Notes under the pieces: generated by a model
What the model was told of the DNA's origin: nothing
The model's input: the letters and a program-made list of their open reading frames with translations, nothing else
The model's database searches: none
Program-made: the position numbers and the translations under genes
In this document: piece after piece, positions 16,555 to 24,835 of the stretch
How the letters are laid out: each line of letters begins with the position of its first letter
Numbering within the stretch: position 1 is the stretch's first letter
Assembly (NCBI RefSeq): GCF_013249065.1
Contig: NZ_JABRWQ010000001.1
Location: forward strand, 496,001-560,000
Direction: 5' to 3'
DNA: 64,000 nucleotides
DNA from: Winogradskyella litoriviva
GTDB taxonomy: Bacteria > Bacteroidota > Bacteroidia > Flavobacteriales > Flavobacteriaceae

Positions 16555-17418
16555 TTGAAACTTAATCTAACAGCTGTTCCTCGTGTAAAAACAATCTCAA
16601 AGGAAGACTTTTTAACACACTATTTTAAACCTCAAAAACCTGTGGTGTTAGAAAATGCTATCACAGATTGGCCAGCCTATTCTAAATGGAATTTAAACTA
16701 CATTAAAGAAATTGCTGGTAACAAAACGGTTCCGCTTTACGATGACAGACCTGTAGACTATAAAGATGGCTTTAACCAAGCTCACGCCAAAATGAAAATG
16801 AGCGAGTATATCGATCTACTGCAAAGCAAACCCACTAAATACCGTATTTTTCTTTGGAACATCTTAAAAGAAGTACCTCAACTTCAACAAGATTTTAAAT
16901 ATCCAGATTTCGGACTTCGGCTAATGAAAAAACTGCCCATGTTATTCTTTGGTGGTAAAGATTCGCACACCTTTATGCATTACGATATTGATTTAGCTAA
17001 TATTTTTCACTTCCATTTTCATGGTCAAAAACAATGCATACTTTTTAACCAAAAACAAACCAAATACCTGTACAAAGTACCTTTTTCCCTAATTTCTAGA
17101 GAAGATATCGACTTTAATAATCCCGATTTAAAAAAATGGCCTGCCCTTAAACACGCCAAAGGTTGGGTGGCTAACCTAAACCATGGCGACGTACTCTACA
17201 TGCCAGAAGGATACTGGCACTACATGCAATACATTACGCCAGGCTTCTCAATGAGTTTACGCGCAATGACCAAAAACCCTAAAAACTTATCCAAAGCAAT
17301 TTACAATGTATTTATTATGCGCAATATTGATAATCTTATGCGACGTCTTAAAGGCCAAAAATGGATCGATTATAAAAACAATAAAGCCATTACAAACACC
17401 AAGCCTTTAGCCCAATAA
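16555..17418 (+). CDS. Cupin-like JmjC-domain protein (putative Fe(II)/2-oxoglutarate hydroxylase)
   Basis: 287 residues. The JmjC/FIH-like core is visible: KPVVLENAITDWPAYSKW near the N-terminus, the HxD pair in MHYDIDLANIFHFHFHG (about 141-157), and a distal His in LYMPEGYWHYMQYI (about 218-231). These give the 2-His-1-Asp iron site. Family members hydroxylate protein or small-molecule substrates with 2-oxoglutarate and O2; the substrate here is unknown. The chosen start is TTG at 16555 because no in-frame ATG lies before the conserved LTAVPRV region. Confidence 0.85.
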   Translation: MKLNLTAVPRVKTISKEDFLTHYFKPQKPVVLENAITDWPAYSKWNLNYIKEIAGNKTVPLYDDRPVDYKDGFNQAHAKMKMSEYIDLLQSKPTKYRIFLWNILKEVPQLQQDFKYPDFGLRLMKKLPMLFFGGKDSHTFMHYDIDLANIFHFHFHGQKQCILFNQKQTKYLYKVPFSLISREDIDFNNPDLKKWPALKHAKGWVANLNHGDVLYMPEGYWHYMQYITPGFSMSLRAMTKNPKNLSKAIYNVFIMRNIDNLMRRLKGQKWIDYKNNKAITNTKPLAQ

Positions 17419-17444
17419 TCTCGCGTGTATTAGAATTCTATTTG

Positions 17445-17452
17445 TATATTTG
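17445..17452 (+). promoter_or_regulatory. Promoter -7 element of the small beta-barrel gene
   Basis: TATATTTG matches TAnnTTTG 25 bases ahead of the ATG at 17477. It overlaps an upstream in-frame TTG at 17450, which argues against that longer start. Confidence 0.6.
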
Positions 17453-17476
17453 CAAGGATTTTCAAAAAATATAAAC

Positions 17477-17971
17477 ATGAAAAAATTACTAGTAATAGCA
17501 GCTTTAATTGCATTTAGCTTTGGACACTCACAAGCCTATAGTGGTAAAGGTGATGGCAAATTTCAAGTTGGTGCTAACTTTCAAGATAACGGAACAGGGC
17601 TTAACGTCTCTTACGATTATGGTATTGGCGAAAATATCTCTGTTGGTGTGTCTTCTACCTACGTATTAGGTCTAAGCGACAAATTAACGGACGAAGCTAA
17701 TTTTGGCGATCGCTACGATCTTAGAGTACGTTTTAACGCTAACATCGGTAATGTTTTAGCTATAGACGATAACTTTGATCTATATCCTGGGCTTAGCCTT
17801 GGTTTAAAGAATTTTGGTGGTCACTTAGGTGCTCGTTATTTCTTTACAAGTGGATTTGGCTTATACACAGAATTTAATGTGCCTTTTGCTAAATACGATA
17901 CTAGCCTTACTGCTGAGCAAAAATTACACAACCAATTTACACTAAACTTTGGTGCTGTTTTTAACTTATAG
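17477..17971 (+). CDS. Secreted/outer-membrane small beta-barrel protein
   Basis: 164 residues from the ATG at 17477. A longer frame from TTG 17450 is rejected because it starts inside the promoter box and spoils the signal peptide. The signal peptide is MKKLLVIAALIAFSFGHSQA. The rest is alternating beta-strand-like (FQVGANFQDNGTGLNVSYDYGIG, ISVGVSSTYVLGL, LYPGLSLGLKNFGGHLGARY) and ends FTLNFGAVFNL with a terminal aromatic/Leu, as in outer-membrane barrels of about 8 strands. It is monocistronic, between its own promoter and a terminator. The function is unknown. Confidence 0.75.
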   Translation: MKKLLVIAALIAFSFGHSQAYSGKGDGKFQVGANFQDNGTGLNVSYDYGIGENISVGVSSTYVLGLSDKLTDEANFGDRYDLRVRFNANIGNVLAIDDNFDLYPGLSLGLKNFGGHLGARYFFTSGFGLYTEFNVPFAKYDTSLTAEQKLHNQFTLNFGAVFNL

Positions 17972-17997
17972 AAAGCTATAAAACCTTAATACAATAG

Positions 17998-18027
17998 GCC
18001 TTTTCATTACTTTGAAAAGGCTTTTTT
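17998..18027. terminator. Terminator between the beta-barrel gene and recX
   Basis: GCCTTTTC (17998-18005) pairs with GAAAAGGC (18014-18021), followed by six T. Its place between convergent genes and the T-run on the plus strand serve the beta-barrel gene. The A-run needed for recX on the other strand is weaker. Confidence 0.8.
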
Positions 18028-18508
18028 ATTTCATATAAGCATTCAGTTTCTCGTAGATTAAATGAGACTCCCAACCTCTATACAATAAATAATCCACTAC
18101 TTTTTTCTTCTTTTTATAGTGGTCCTTTTCCTTTACCATATTAATCCGTTTTACAATCAATGCATCTAAAGTTTCATAATAATCATCTAAGTCTATTTCC
18201 TTTAAAGCTTCATCAATACTGTATTTAGAAATCTCTCTAAATTTTAACTCCCTTACCAAACGGTTTTTTCCCCAATTCTTAATCCTAAATTTACCGCGTA
18301 CAAAAGCCTTAGCAAAACGTTCTTCGTTTAAAAAATTATGCTGTATTAAATGCACCAAAACAACATCTATAGCTTCAGGTATCATACGCATATCCTTAAG
18401 CTTATTCCGTACTTCTTTATGGCAACGCTCTTGGTAAGCACAATAACGTTCTAACTTTCTTTTAGCTTCCTCAACTGTATATGTTTTGTGTACATCCATG
18501 GTCTTCAA
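18026..18508 (-). CDS. recX: RecX-family regulator of RecA
   Basis: 160 residues of three tandem three-helix modules: YTVEEAKRKLERYCAYQERC, HKEVRNKLKDM, FLNEERFAKAFVRGKFRIKNWGK, and the terminal YLLYRGWESHLIYEKL. This is the RecX/OraA pattern and normal length. RecX binds inside the RecA filament groove and limits recombination and SOS activation. That makes it functionally relevant to the S24 repressor cassette at 2.5 kb, though the two are unlinked here. An internal ATG at 18499 is an equally possible start. Confidence 0.9.
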   Translation of the reverse strand: MKTMDVHKTYTVEEAKRKLERYCAYQERCHKEVRNKLKDMRMIPEAIDVVLVHLIQHNFLNEERFAKAFVRGKFRIKNWGKNRLVRELKFREISKYSIDEALKEIDLDDYYETLDALIVKRINMVKEKDHYKKKKKVVDYLLYRGWESHLIYEKLNAYMK

Positions 18509-18710
18509 AAATACAATAGATTATTCATTAAGACCTATTTAATTCTGCCCTTCCAAACCCTAAATATAACAACAAGGAGCACCCAATTTATCATCAACAA
18601 CTACAGTATGTCGAAAATTTATGTTTTTTGTGGATAAATAAACCCTAAAACAGGCCTAATTGTTAATAAATACATAACTTACAAGATACTGACTAACAAC
18701 GTTTTTAAAG

Positions 18711-18718
18711 TAACTTTG
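18711..18718 (+). promoter_or_regulatory. Promoter -7 element of the large T9SS protein
   Basis: TAACTTTG fits TAnnTTTG 30 bases ahead of the ATG at 18749. No TTTG is seen at the ideal -33 distance. Confidence 0.5.
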
Positions 18719-18748
18719 TCAGTAATTAATCCATTTTAATTATCCCTT

Positions 18749-21700
18749 ATGATTAAAAACTACTATTTAACTCTTTTACTACTTTGCCTTGCTTTTAGCT
18801 TTGGGTATGGGCAGGTTAATGAAAATTTTGATGGTTGGACATCAGACACAAGTTATATTGGTTTAGCTACTTATAACAGTGCATCAGGCAGGTGGCAAAC
18901 AAACAATGCTTTATGTGACGGAACAAATTCAAGATCCGGACGAGCAATACGTTTTAATGATGATAGCGGCGAAAACGAATATCTATTGTACTCTGGATTA
19001 GATGGAAACGGAAAAGACAATGGTATTGGTGATATTTCTTTTTGGTACAGACATTGGAATGGAGGCTCTAGTAATGTTGAATTTCAAACTCAATATAGCA
19101 CAAACAATGGAACAACATGGGTAAATGTAGGAGGGGTTATAAGTGCAACTTCTACAACTTACAATCAGTTCTCGAGTACTCTAAATCTATCAGGAGATAA
19201 CATTTTGATAAGAGTCATATCTATTGATGATGCTGAACGATTAATGATAGACGACTTTGAAATCACAGATTCAACAACAGACCCAAACCTAGCTATTACA
19301 GGTACAACAAATCACGGTACTGAATGTACAAGTACTGCTGCAACAACCATACAATACACAATTACTAATAGTGGTATTTTACCAGCTGCAGGTGTTACCG
19401 TTACATCTAACGATGCTCAGTTTGTAGTTACTGGTTTATCTTCTACAACAATCGCAGCTTCTGGCACGGCTACCTTTGATGTTACGTTTACACCTAGTGC
19501 TGCTGGCGCTCAGGCAGCTACCATTACTGTAGCAAGTACTACAGCAACAAGTAATGCGCCAACTATAAATTTAACAGGTACAGGTGATTCTGCACCAATT
19601 TTAACACAGCCAACTGACCAAAACGAAGTTATACCAGCAACAGCTACTTTTGATGTGACATCTGCAAATGCCACTTCTTACCAATGGCAAGTATCTACAA
19701 ATGGAGGTTCTACTTGGGCTAATGTCACTGGTGGTTCTGGTGCAACAACAGATTCTTATACAACAGTTGCCACTACATCTTCTATGGACAGTAATCAATA
19801 CAGATGTATTTTGACTAATGCTTGTGGTATAACCACATCTGATCCTGCAACTTTAACCTTGTCTAATAGCTCTCCTTCTAACGCACAAAGTTTGTCAGGT
19901 TGTTTTGAAGATACAACGGCTTTTTTATCTTGGAATAATCCTGCAACGCCACCAACAGGAGGTTATATAATATTTGCTATTGCAGGAACTACAAATCCTA
20001 CTGCTCCAACTAATGACGCCAATACATTTACAGCCAATCCTAACTTTAATGCAGCTCCATTTGAAACTCCTGCTTCATTAGGTAAAGTAGTTTATAAGGG
20101 AACTGGCACAACAGCAACAATAACAGGTTTAACAGAAGGAACAACATATTCATTTAGAATATTTGCGTACAATGGTGAATCACTTACGGGTTGGTCTACA
20201 GGAACCTCTGGTGGAAGTAATTTAGAGGATATTGCCCAAGGTGATATTAGAAATTTTGCAGCAACACCATTAACAAATCAAGTTACTTTAAATTGGTTAA
20301 ACCCAACACCAATTTCTTGTTGGGATGATGTTTTAATTGTTGCTAATCAAGGTACAGTTTCATTTACACCTACAGGAAATGGTTCTGCTTACACAGCAAA
20401 CCCTGTTTATTCTGGCGCAAATCAAGTAGTCTATAAAGGATCAGGAAATTCTGTAGCAATTACAGGTCTTACAAATGGAACCAACTATTGTTTTAGAGCT
20501 TATATTAGAAGAGGTACAACTTGGACGGCTGGTGTAGAGGTTTGCGCAACACCCGTTTTAACATATTGCGATGCTTATGGAAATACTAGTTTTGATACAG
20601 GAATAACTGGTGTGATTTTTAATACCATTAACAATACTGGTACAACAGCAAATAACGCATATACGGATTACACAGCGATGTCTACAACACTAGCATTGGG
20701 CGACAATCACAATTTAGAAGTTATTGTAAATATTGATGGTTCAGTTGATGTGTACACAAGAGTTTGGATAGATTGGAATCAAGATGGTGATTTTAATGGC
20801 TCTGGTGAACAATATGATTTAGGTATGGATAGCAATCCAAGTGGAACTATTCCTTTAAATACAGCAACGTCTAACTCACCAATTACAATAGCAGTTCCTA
20901 ATTCTGCTGCAATAGGAGCAACACGTATGCGAGTTGCCACAAAATATAATGCTTACCCTACATCTTGTGAAAATAGTTACAGTGGTGAAGTTGAAGATTA
21001 CACTATAGTAATACAACAGCCAACAACTGCTGAAATAAATATTGAAGGAAATAATATCTCTATACCTAATGGCTTTAATACGCCTTATGGTTTAAATAAT
21101 ACGCTTTTTGCAACAACTGATGTGGGTTCTGCAGGACCTCTAAAGAACTTTTTCATTGAGAATTTTGGAGCTGTAAGTTTAAGTTTAACAGGAACACCGA
21201 GAGTTGATATTATCGGAGCACATGCCAGTGACTTTGTTGTAACGCTTCAACCAAGTGCAACAGTTGCTTCTTCCTCTAGTTCAGAATTTATTATTCAATT
21301 TAATCCAACATCAGATGGTGTGCGTACAGCAACAGTGCGTATTGAAAATTCTGATAGTGATGAAGCCCCTTATTTATTTGATATTGAAGGTACGGCTATC
21401 TGTACAACGGTTTTAACAAGTTCTATTTGGCCAACAGAAGGTCCAGAAAACACAGAAGTTACTATTACTTCTGCAAATGATTTAACTGGTGCAACTGCTA
21501 CAATTAATGGCATAACAATGACTCCAATAACCTCAACCGCAACAGAATTAATAGTATTAGTGCCTGCATCAGCCATTTCTGGAGACATTAATGTTTTATT
21601 TCCAACGGGTTGTTCTTCAATAAATTCTTTTACAGTAATAGATAATGATATAACGAGTTGTGAAACAGCTTTCGCATCAACACCTCCAACAGATTTATTT

Positions 21701-24244
21701 ATAAGTGAAATCTCTGATGCTACAACAGGAAGTTCTTCATTAATTGAAATATTTAATGGTACGGCTTCACCTATAGACTTAAGTGATTATAGTATTAGAG
21801 TGTTTAATAATGGAAGTGGTTCTCCAGCTTCTACTGCTAATTTAGTAGGTACATTGGCCTCAGGTGATACTCACGTAATTAGTCTTGGTACTACAACTTG
21901 TAATTTAACTACTAGCGGATTAAGTGGTGGATTACCTCATCAAACCTTTAACACAGCAAATGGTATTAACTTTAATATTGATAGTTCAGATTTAATAGAA
22001 CTTTATAATAGTTCCACATCAACATCTATTGATGTTTTTGGAGTTTTTGGAAGTGATAATTGGGCAAATGGATTAGGCGTAGGAACTAATGGAATCAATT
22101 TTAACAGACAAAACACAGCAAGTGCCTTACCTTCAACTACTTTTAATATTGCTGAATGGGATGTTACTGATTGGACAACTTGTGGAGACTCTGACTACAG
22201 TGATTTTGGAAACTATGATTTTTCTCTTGCAACACCTCCAACCGTATCTGCTTTAGTTTCTCCAACTTTTAACTGTACAAATACCGCTCAATTATCTATT
22301 ACAGGTACAGAAGGGGTAACTGCTGGTTTAGGATTAACATATCAATGGTATTACTTAGCACCAAATACTACAACCTATGTTGTAGTACCTAATAATGCTG
22401 ATTTTAATAATGTAAACTCTGCAACTTTAGACATTGTAAATACATTTCCATATAATGATTACCAATTTTATTGTCAAGTCAGAGAAAATACTGCCACATG
22501 TTTTACAGCCTCTAATGCCGTAAAATTAGAAGCATTATCTTCTACTTGGGATGGAACGAGTTGGTCTACACCACCAAGCATAGATCGCGCAGTAATTATT
22601 GATGGTGATTATGATACTGCAACTGAAGCCAGTTTTAGTGGTTGTAGCCTAGTTGTTAATGCTGGTTATTTTTTACAAGTATCTAACGGTACTTACATAG
22701 AAATTGAAAATGATATCATTGCAGATGGCGACATTACTGTATTTACCGAAGGTTCTGTAGTACAAAATAACGATTTAGCAACTGTAACAGCCAACGGAAC
22801 AATTACAGTACAAAAAATAACGAGCCTAATTAGTACACCTTATCAATACACGTATTGGAGTTCTCCTGTGGTTGGTGAAACCATAGAGAACGTATTTTCT
22901 AATGTACCAGTATCACGTCGTTTTGTTTTTAATGCAGCTAACTTTATTGATAACCAAATAGAAATTGGAAACACCAATACATTCACACCAGGTCAAGATG
23001 ATATTGATGATAATGGTGATGATTGGCAACTTGCCTCAGGCACAATGCTTCCTGGTGTTGGGTATGCTGCAACGGCAAATACATTAGGCATGTTACCTGC
23101 TCTTCAACAGTTTCCTTTTGTAGGTGCATTTAATAATGGTGTAATTACACCAACTGTAGCTCATGTAACAGGAAGTCCTTATTCGGATTGGAATTTTATT
23201 GGTAACCCTTACCCAAGTGCTATTGATACTGCTGTGTTTTTTAGTGTGAATTCTGGCACTGTAAATACCATCTATTTATGGAGTCATGCTACACCAGAAA
23301 ACATTAATGCTTCTGGTAATGAAGGTGCTAATTTCTCTGCCTCTGATTATGCTATAATTTCTGGTAGTGGTGTAAATACCGCTGGTGGATCTGGTGTAAT
23401 ACCAAATAATTTTGTACCCTCTGGTCAAGGCTTCTTTATTGAAACTTTAGACACCTCTCCTATTACCTTTAATAATGCCATGAGAGTCACTGGTGATAAT
23501 GACCAGTTCTTTAGAAGTGAAACCACTGAAACTAGCAGAAACGTATTATGGTTAAATTTAAGTTCTGACAATGGTGTTTCTAAACAAATTGCAGTTGCAC
23601 ACTTAGATGGTGCAACGGATAGTTATGATGGCTCATTTTACGATGTTACTGAAAACAAATCATCAGCGCTTGCTGCAACATTCTATTCTATTATTTCTGA
23701 TAGCGCAGATGAACAATTTGTGATTCAAGGAAAAGACCTAAATAGCTTGGACCTTGATGAGATTATTCCTCTCGGATTTAAAACTACTATTGATGTTGCA
23801 ACGTTATACACTATTTCAATAGCACAATTTGAAGGTGGTTTCTACACAAATAATAATATTTACATAAAAGATAACCTGTTGAATTCAACTCATAATTTAA
23901 AAGAATCTGATTATACCTTCACCTCAGAACCAGGTGAATTTAACGACCGTTTTGAAATTGTATTTACAACACAAGCACTTTCTATTGAAGATGCTGTAAT
24001 AAATGCCAATACTATTACTATAGTAGAATTAAATGATGGTAATGTAGAATTTAACCTTAACACTAAACAATTGAGCATAACTAATGTTGAAATTTTAGAT
24101 GTTTTAGGAAGACGTATTTATAACTTTAAAGGCAATAGCGCAACAGAAGTGTATAACTTATCTAAGCTAAGCCAAGCGGCTTATATTGCTAAAATCACCT
24201 TATCTAACGGACAAATAATTAGCAAAAAGGCCATTAAAAAATAA
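18749..24244 (+). CDS. Giant secreted mosaic protein with T9SS C-terminal sorting domain
   Basis: 1831 residues with signal peptide MIKNYYLTLLLLCLAFSFGYGQ. Domains in order, by eye: adhesin/choice-of-anchor-like jelly roll (about 23-173), choice-of-anchor D/Hydin-like (about 178-280), Ig-like (about 282-372), two fibronectin-III-like repeats (about 375-600), GEVED domain (about 640-755; VWIDWNQDGDF, GEVEDYTIVI), second choice-of-anchor D (about 760-880), IPT/TIG-like (about 882-965), lamin-tail-like (about 970-1165), another Ig-like, a long beta-rich region, and a terminal sorting domain (NVEILDVLGRRIYNFKG, AAYIAKITLSNGQIISKK). It is expected at the cell surface or released by type IX secretion, for adhesion or matrix building. 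No enzyme domain is seen. Confidence 0.85.
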   Translation: MIKNYYLTLLLLCLAFSFGYGQVNENFDGWTSDTSYIGLATYNSASGRWQTNNALCDGTNSRSGRAIRFNDDSGENEYLLYSGLDGNGKDNGIGDISFWYRHWNGGSSNVEFQTQYSTNNGTTWVNVGGVISATSTTYNQFSSTLNLSGDNILIRVISIDDAERLMIDDFEITDSTTDPNLAITGTTNHGTECTSTAATTIQYTITNSGILPAAGVTVTSNDAQFVVTGLSSTTIAASGTATFDVTFTPSAAGAQAATITVASTTATSNAPTINLTGTGDSAPILTQPTDQNEVIPATATFDVTSANATSYQWQVSTNGGSTWANVTGGSGATTDSYTTVATTSSMDSNQYRCILTNACGITTSDPATLTLSNSSPSNAQSLSGCFEDTTAFLSWNNPATPPTGGYIIFAIAGTTNPTAPTNDANTFTANPNFNAAPFETPASLGKVVYKGTGTTATITGLTEGTTYSFRIFAYNGESLTGWSTGTSGGSNLEDIAQGDIRNFAATPLTNQVTLNWLNPTPISCWDDVLIVANQGTVSFTPTGNGSAYTANPVYSGANQVVYKGSGNSVAITGLTNGTNYCFRAYIRRGTTWTAGVEVCATPVLTYCDAYGNTSFDTGITGVIFNTINNTGTTANNAYTDYTAMSTTLALGDNHNLEVIVNIDGSVDVYTRVWIDWNQDGDFNGSGEQYDLGMDSNPSGTIPLNTATSNSPITIAVPNSAAIGATRMRVATKYNAYPTSCENSYSGEVEDYTIVIQQPTTAEINIEGNNISIPNGFNTPYGLNNTLFATTDVGSAGPLKNFFIENFGAVSLSLTGTPRVDIIGAHASDFVVTLQPSATVASSSSSEFIIQFNPTSDGVRTATVRIENSDSDEAPYLFDIEGTAICTTVLTSSIWPTEGPENTEVTITSANDLTGATATINGITMTPITSTATELIVLVPASAISGDINVLFPTGCSSINSFTVIDNDITSCETAFASTPPTDLFISEISDATTGSSSLIEIFNGTASPIDLSDYSIRVFNNGSGSPASTANLVGTLASGDTHVISLGTTTCNLTTSGLSGGLPHQTFNTANGINFNIDSSDLIELYNSSTSTSIDVFGVFGSDNWANGLGVGTNGINFNRQNTASALPSTTFNIAEWDVTDWTTCGDSDYSDFGNYDFSLATPPTVSALVSPTFNCTNTAQLSITGTEGVTAGLGLTYQWYYLAPNTTTYVVVPNNADFNNVNSATLDIVNTFPYNDYQFYCQVRENTATCFTASNAVKLEALSSTWDGTSWSTPPSIDRAVIIDGDYDTATEASFSGCSLVVNAGYFLQVSNGTYIEIENDIIADGDITVFTEGSVVQNNDLATVTANGTITVQKITSLISTPYQYTYWSSPVVGETIENVFSNVPVSRRFVFNAANFIDNQIEIGNTNTFTPGQDDIDDNGDDWQLASGTMLPGVGYAATANTLGMLPALQQFPFVGAFNNGVITPTVAHVTGSPYSDWNFIGNPYPSAIDTAVFFSVNSGTVNTIYLWSHATPENINASGNEGANFSASDYAIISGSGVNTAGGSGVIPNNFVPSGQGFFIETLDTSPITFNNAMRVTGDNDQFFRSETTETSRNVLWLNLSSDNGVSKQIAVAHLDGATDSYDGSFYDVTENKSSALAATFYSIISDSADEQFVIQGKDLNSLDLDEIIPLGFKTTIDVATLYTISIAQFEGGFYTNNNIYIKDNLLNSTHNLKESDYTFTSEPGEFNDRFEIVFTTQALSIEDAVINANTITIVELNDGNVEFNLNTKQLSITNVEILDVLGRRIYNFKGNSATEVYNLSKLSQAAYIAKITLSNGQIISKKAIKK

Positions 24245-24271
24245 GAGATATTAGTACATCACAGAAACAAT

Positions 24272-24312
24272 AAATACTTTCTTGATACCTGTATTGAGAA
24301 AGTATTTTTTTT
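24272..24312 (+). terminator. Terminator behind the T9SS mosaic gene
   Basis: AAATACTTTCT (24272-24282) pairs with AGAAAGTATTT (24297-24307), followed by T through 24312. Confidence 0.85.
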
Positions 24313-24359
24313 ATCATTTTTTAAAAACGTAAAGAATCACCTTCCATATCACTACTATT

Positions 24360-24704
24360 ATGAAAAAACTATTTCGACTTACATGTATAGCTAGTCTAAT
24401 AATTATGACCGCTTGTTCTTCAACAAAAAATGCAAATAAAACAGTAAAAGACGAAACCAATTCAACCCAAAAAATTGATAATACAGGACGTGATGGAAGT
24501 TCTTTTGAAAAAGCAATTATTGTTAAAAGCATCAATGAAGAATATGCATTTGTAAAGAAAGACTGTATTAATTGCACTATGCTTGGACAAGCCTTAGTTT
24601 ACAATGAAAAGAAACCGTTTGATATTCTTAGACTTAAAAATGCAGAAGGTAAAGAAGTCGCGTATTATTTTGATATCTCTTTGTTTTTTGGAAAAGGGTT
24701 TTAA
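24360..24704 (+). CDS. Small lipoprotein, unknown function
   Basis: 114 residues. N-terminal MKKLFRLTCIASLIIMTAC ends in a lipobox (M-T-A-C, Cys19), so it is a lipoprotein. The mature part begins with a low-complexity linker (SSTKNANKTVKDETNST). It continues into a compact region with a CINC pair (KKDCINCTMLGQALV) and a terminal YYFDISLFFGKGF. I do not recognise the family. It stands alone between a terminator and the 11-bp tandem repeat. Confidence 0.65.
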   Translation: MKKLFRLTCIASLIIMTACSSTKNANKTVKDETNSTQKIDNTGRDGSSFEKAIIVKSINEEYAFVKKDCINCTMLGQALVYNEKKPFDILRLKNAEGKEVAYYFDISLFFGKGF

Positions 24705-24738
24705 CCACTTTTTTACAAAATTCTAGCTAAGAGCTCCT

Positions 24739-24793
24739 TCGGGTATGCGTCGGGTGTCCTTCGGGTATGCGTCGGGTATGCGTCGGGTCAGCA
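24739..24793. repeat. Five tandem copies of an 11-bp GC-rich unit
   Basis: TCGGGTATGCG at 24739-24749, 24761-24771 and 24772-24782 are identical. TCGGGTGTCCT (24750-24760) and TCGGGTCAGCA (24783-24793) are variants, so TCGGGT recurs every 11 bases, about one helical turn. It lies between the convergent ends of the lipoprotein and TonB receptor genes and is strikingly GC-rich for this genome. It is not a CRISPR. Confidence 0.85.
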
Positions 24794-24835
24794 TCAAATA
24801 CCGTTTTATTCGTTTTTAAAGTGTAATAACTTCTA

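Noticed and set aside
17450..17476. TTG 17450 as start of the small beta-barrel protein
   Set aside because: It overlaps the promoter -7 box, and the 9 extra residues would disturb a perfect signal peptide starting at 17477.
24739..24793. Possible CRISPR array
   Set aside because: The 11-bp units are directly adjacent with no spacers, and no cas genes are present; it is a plain tandem repeat.
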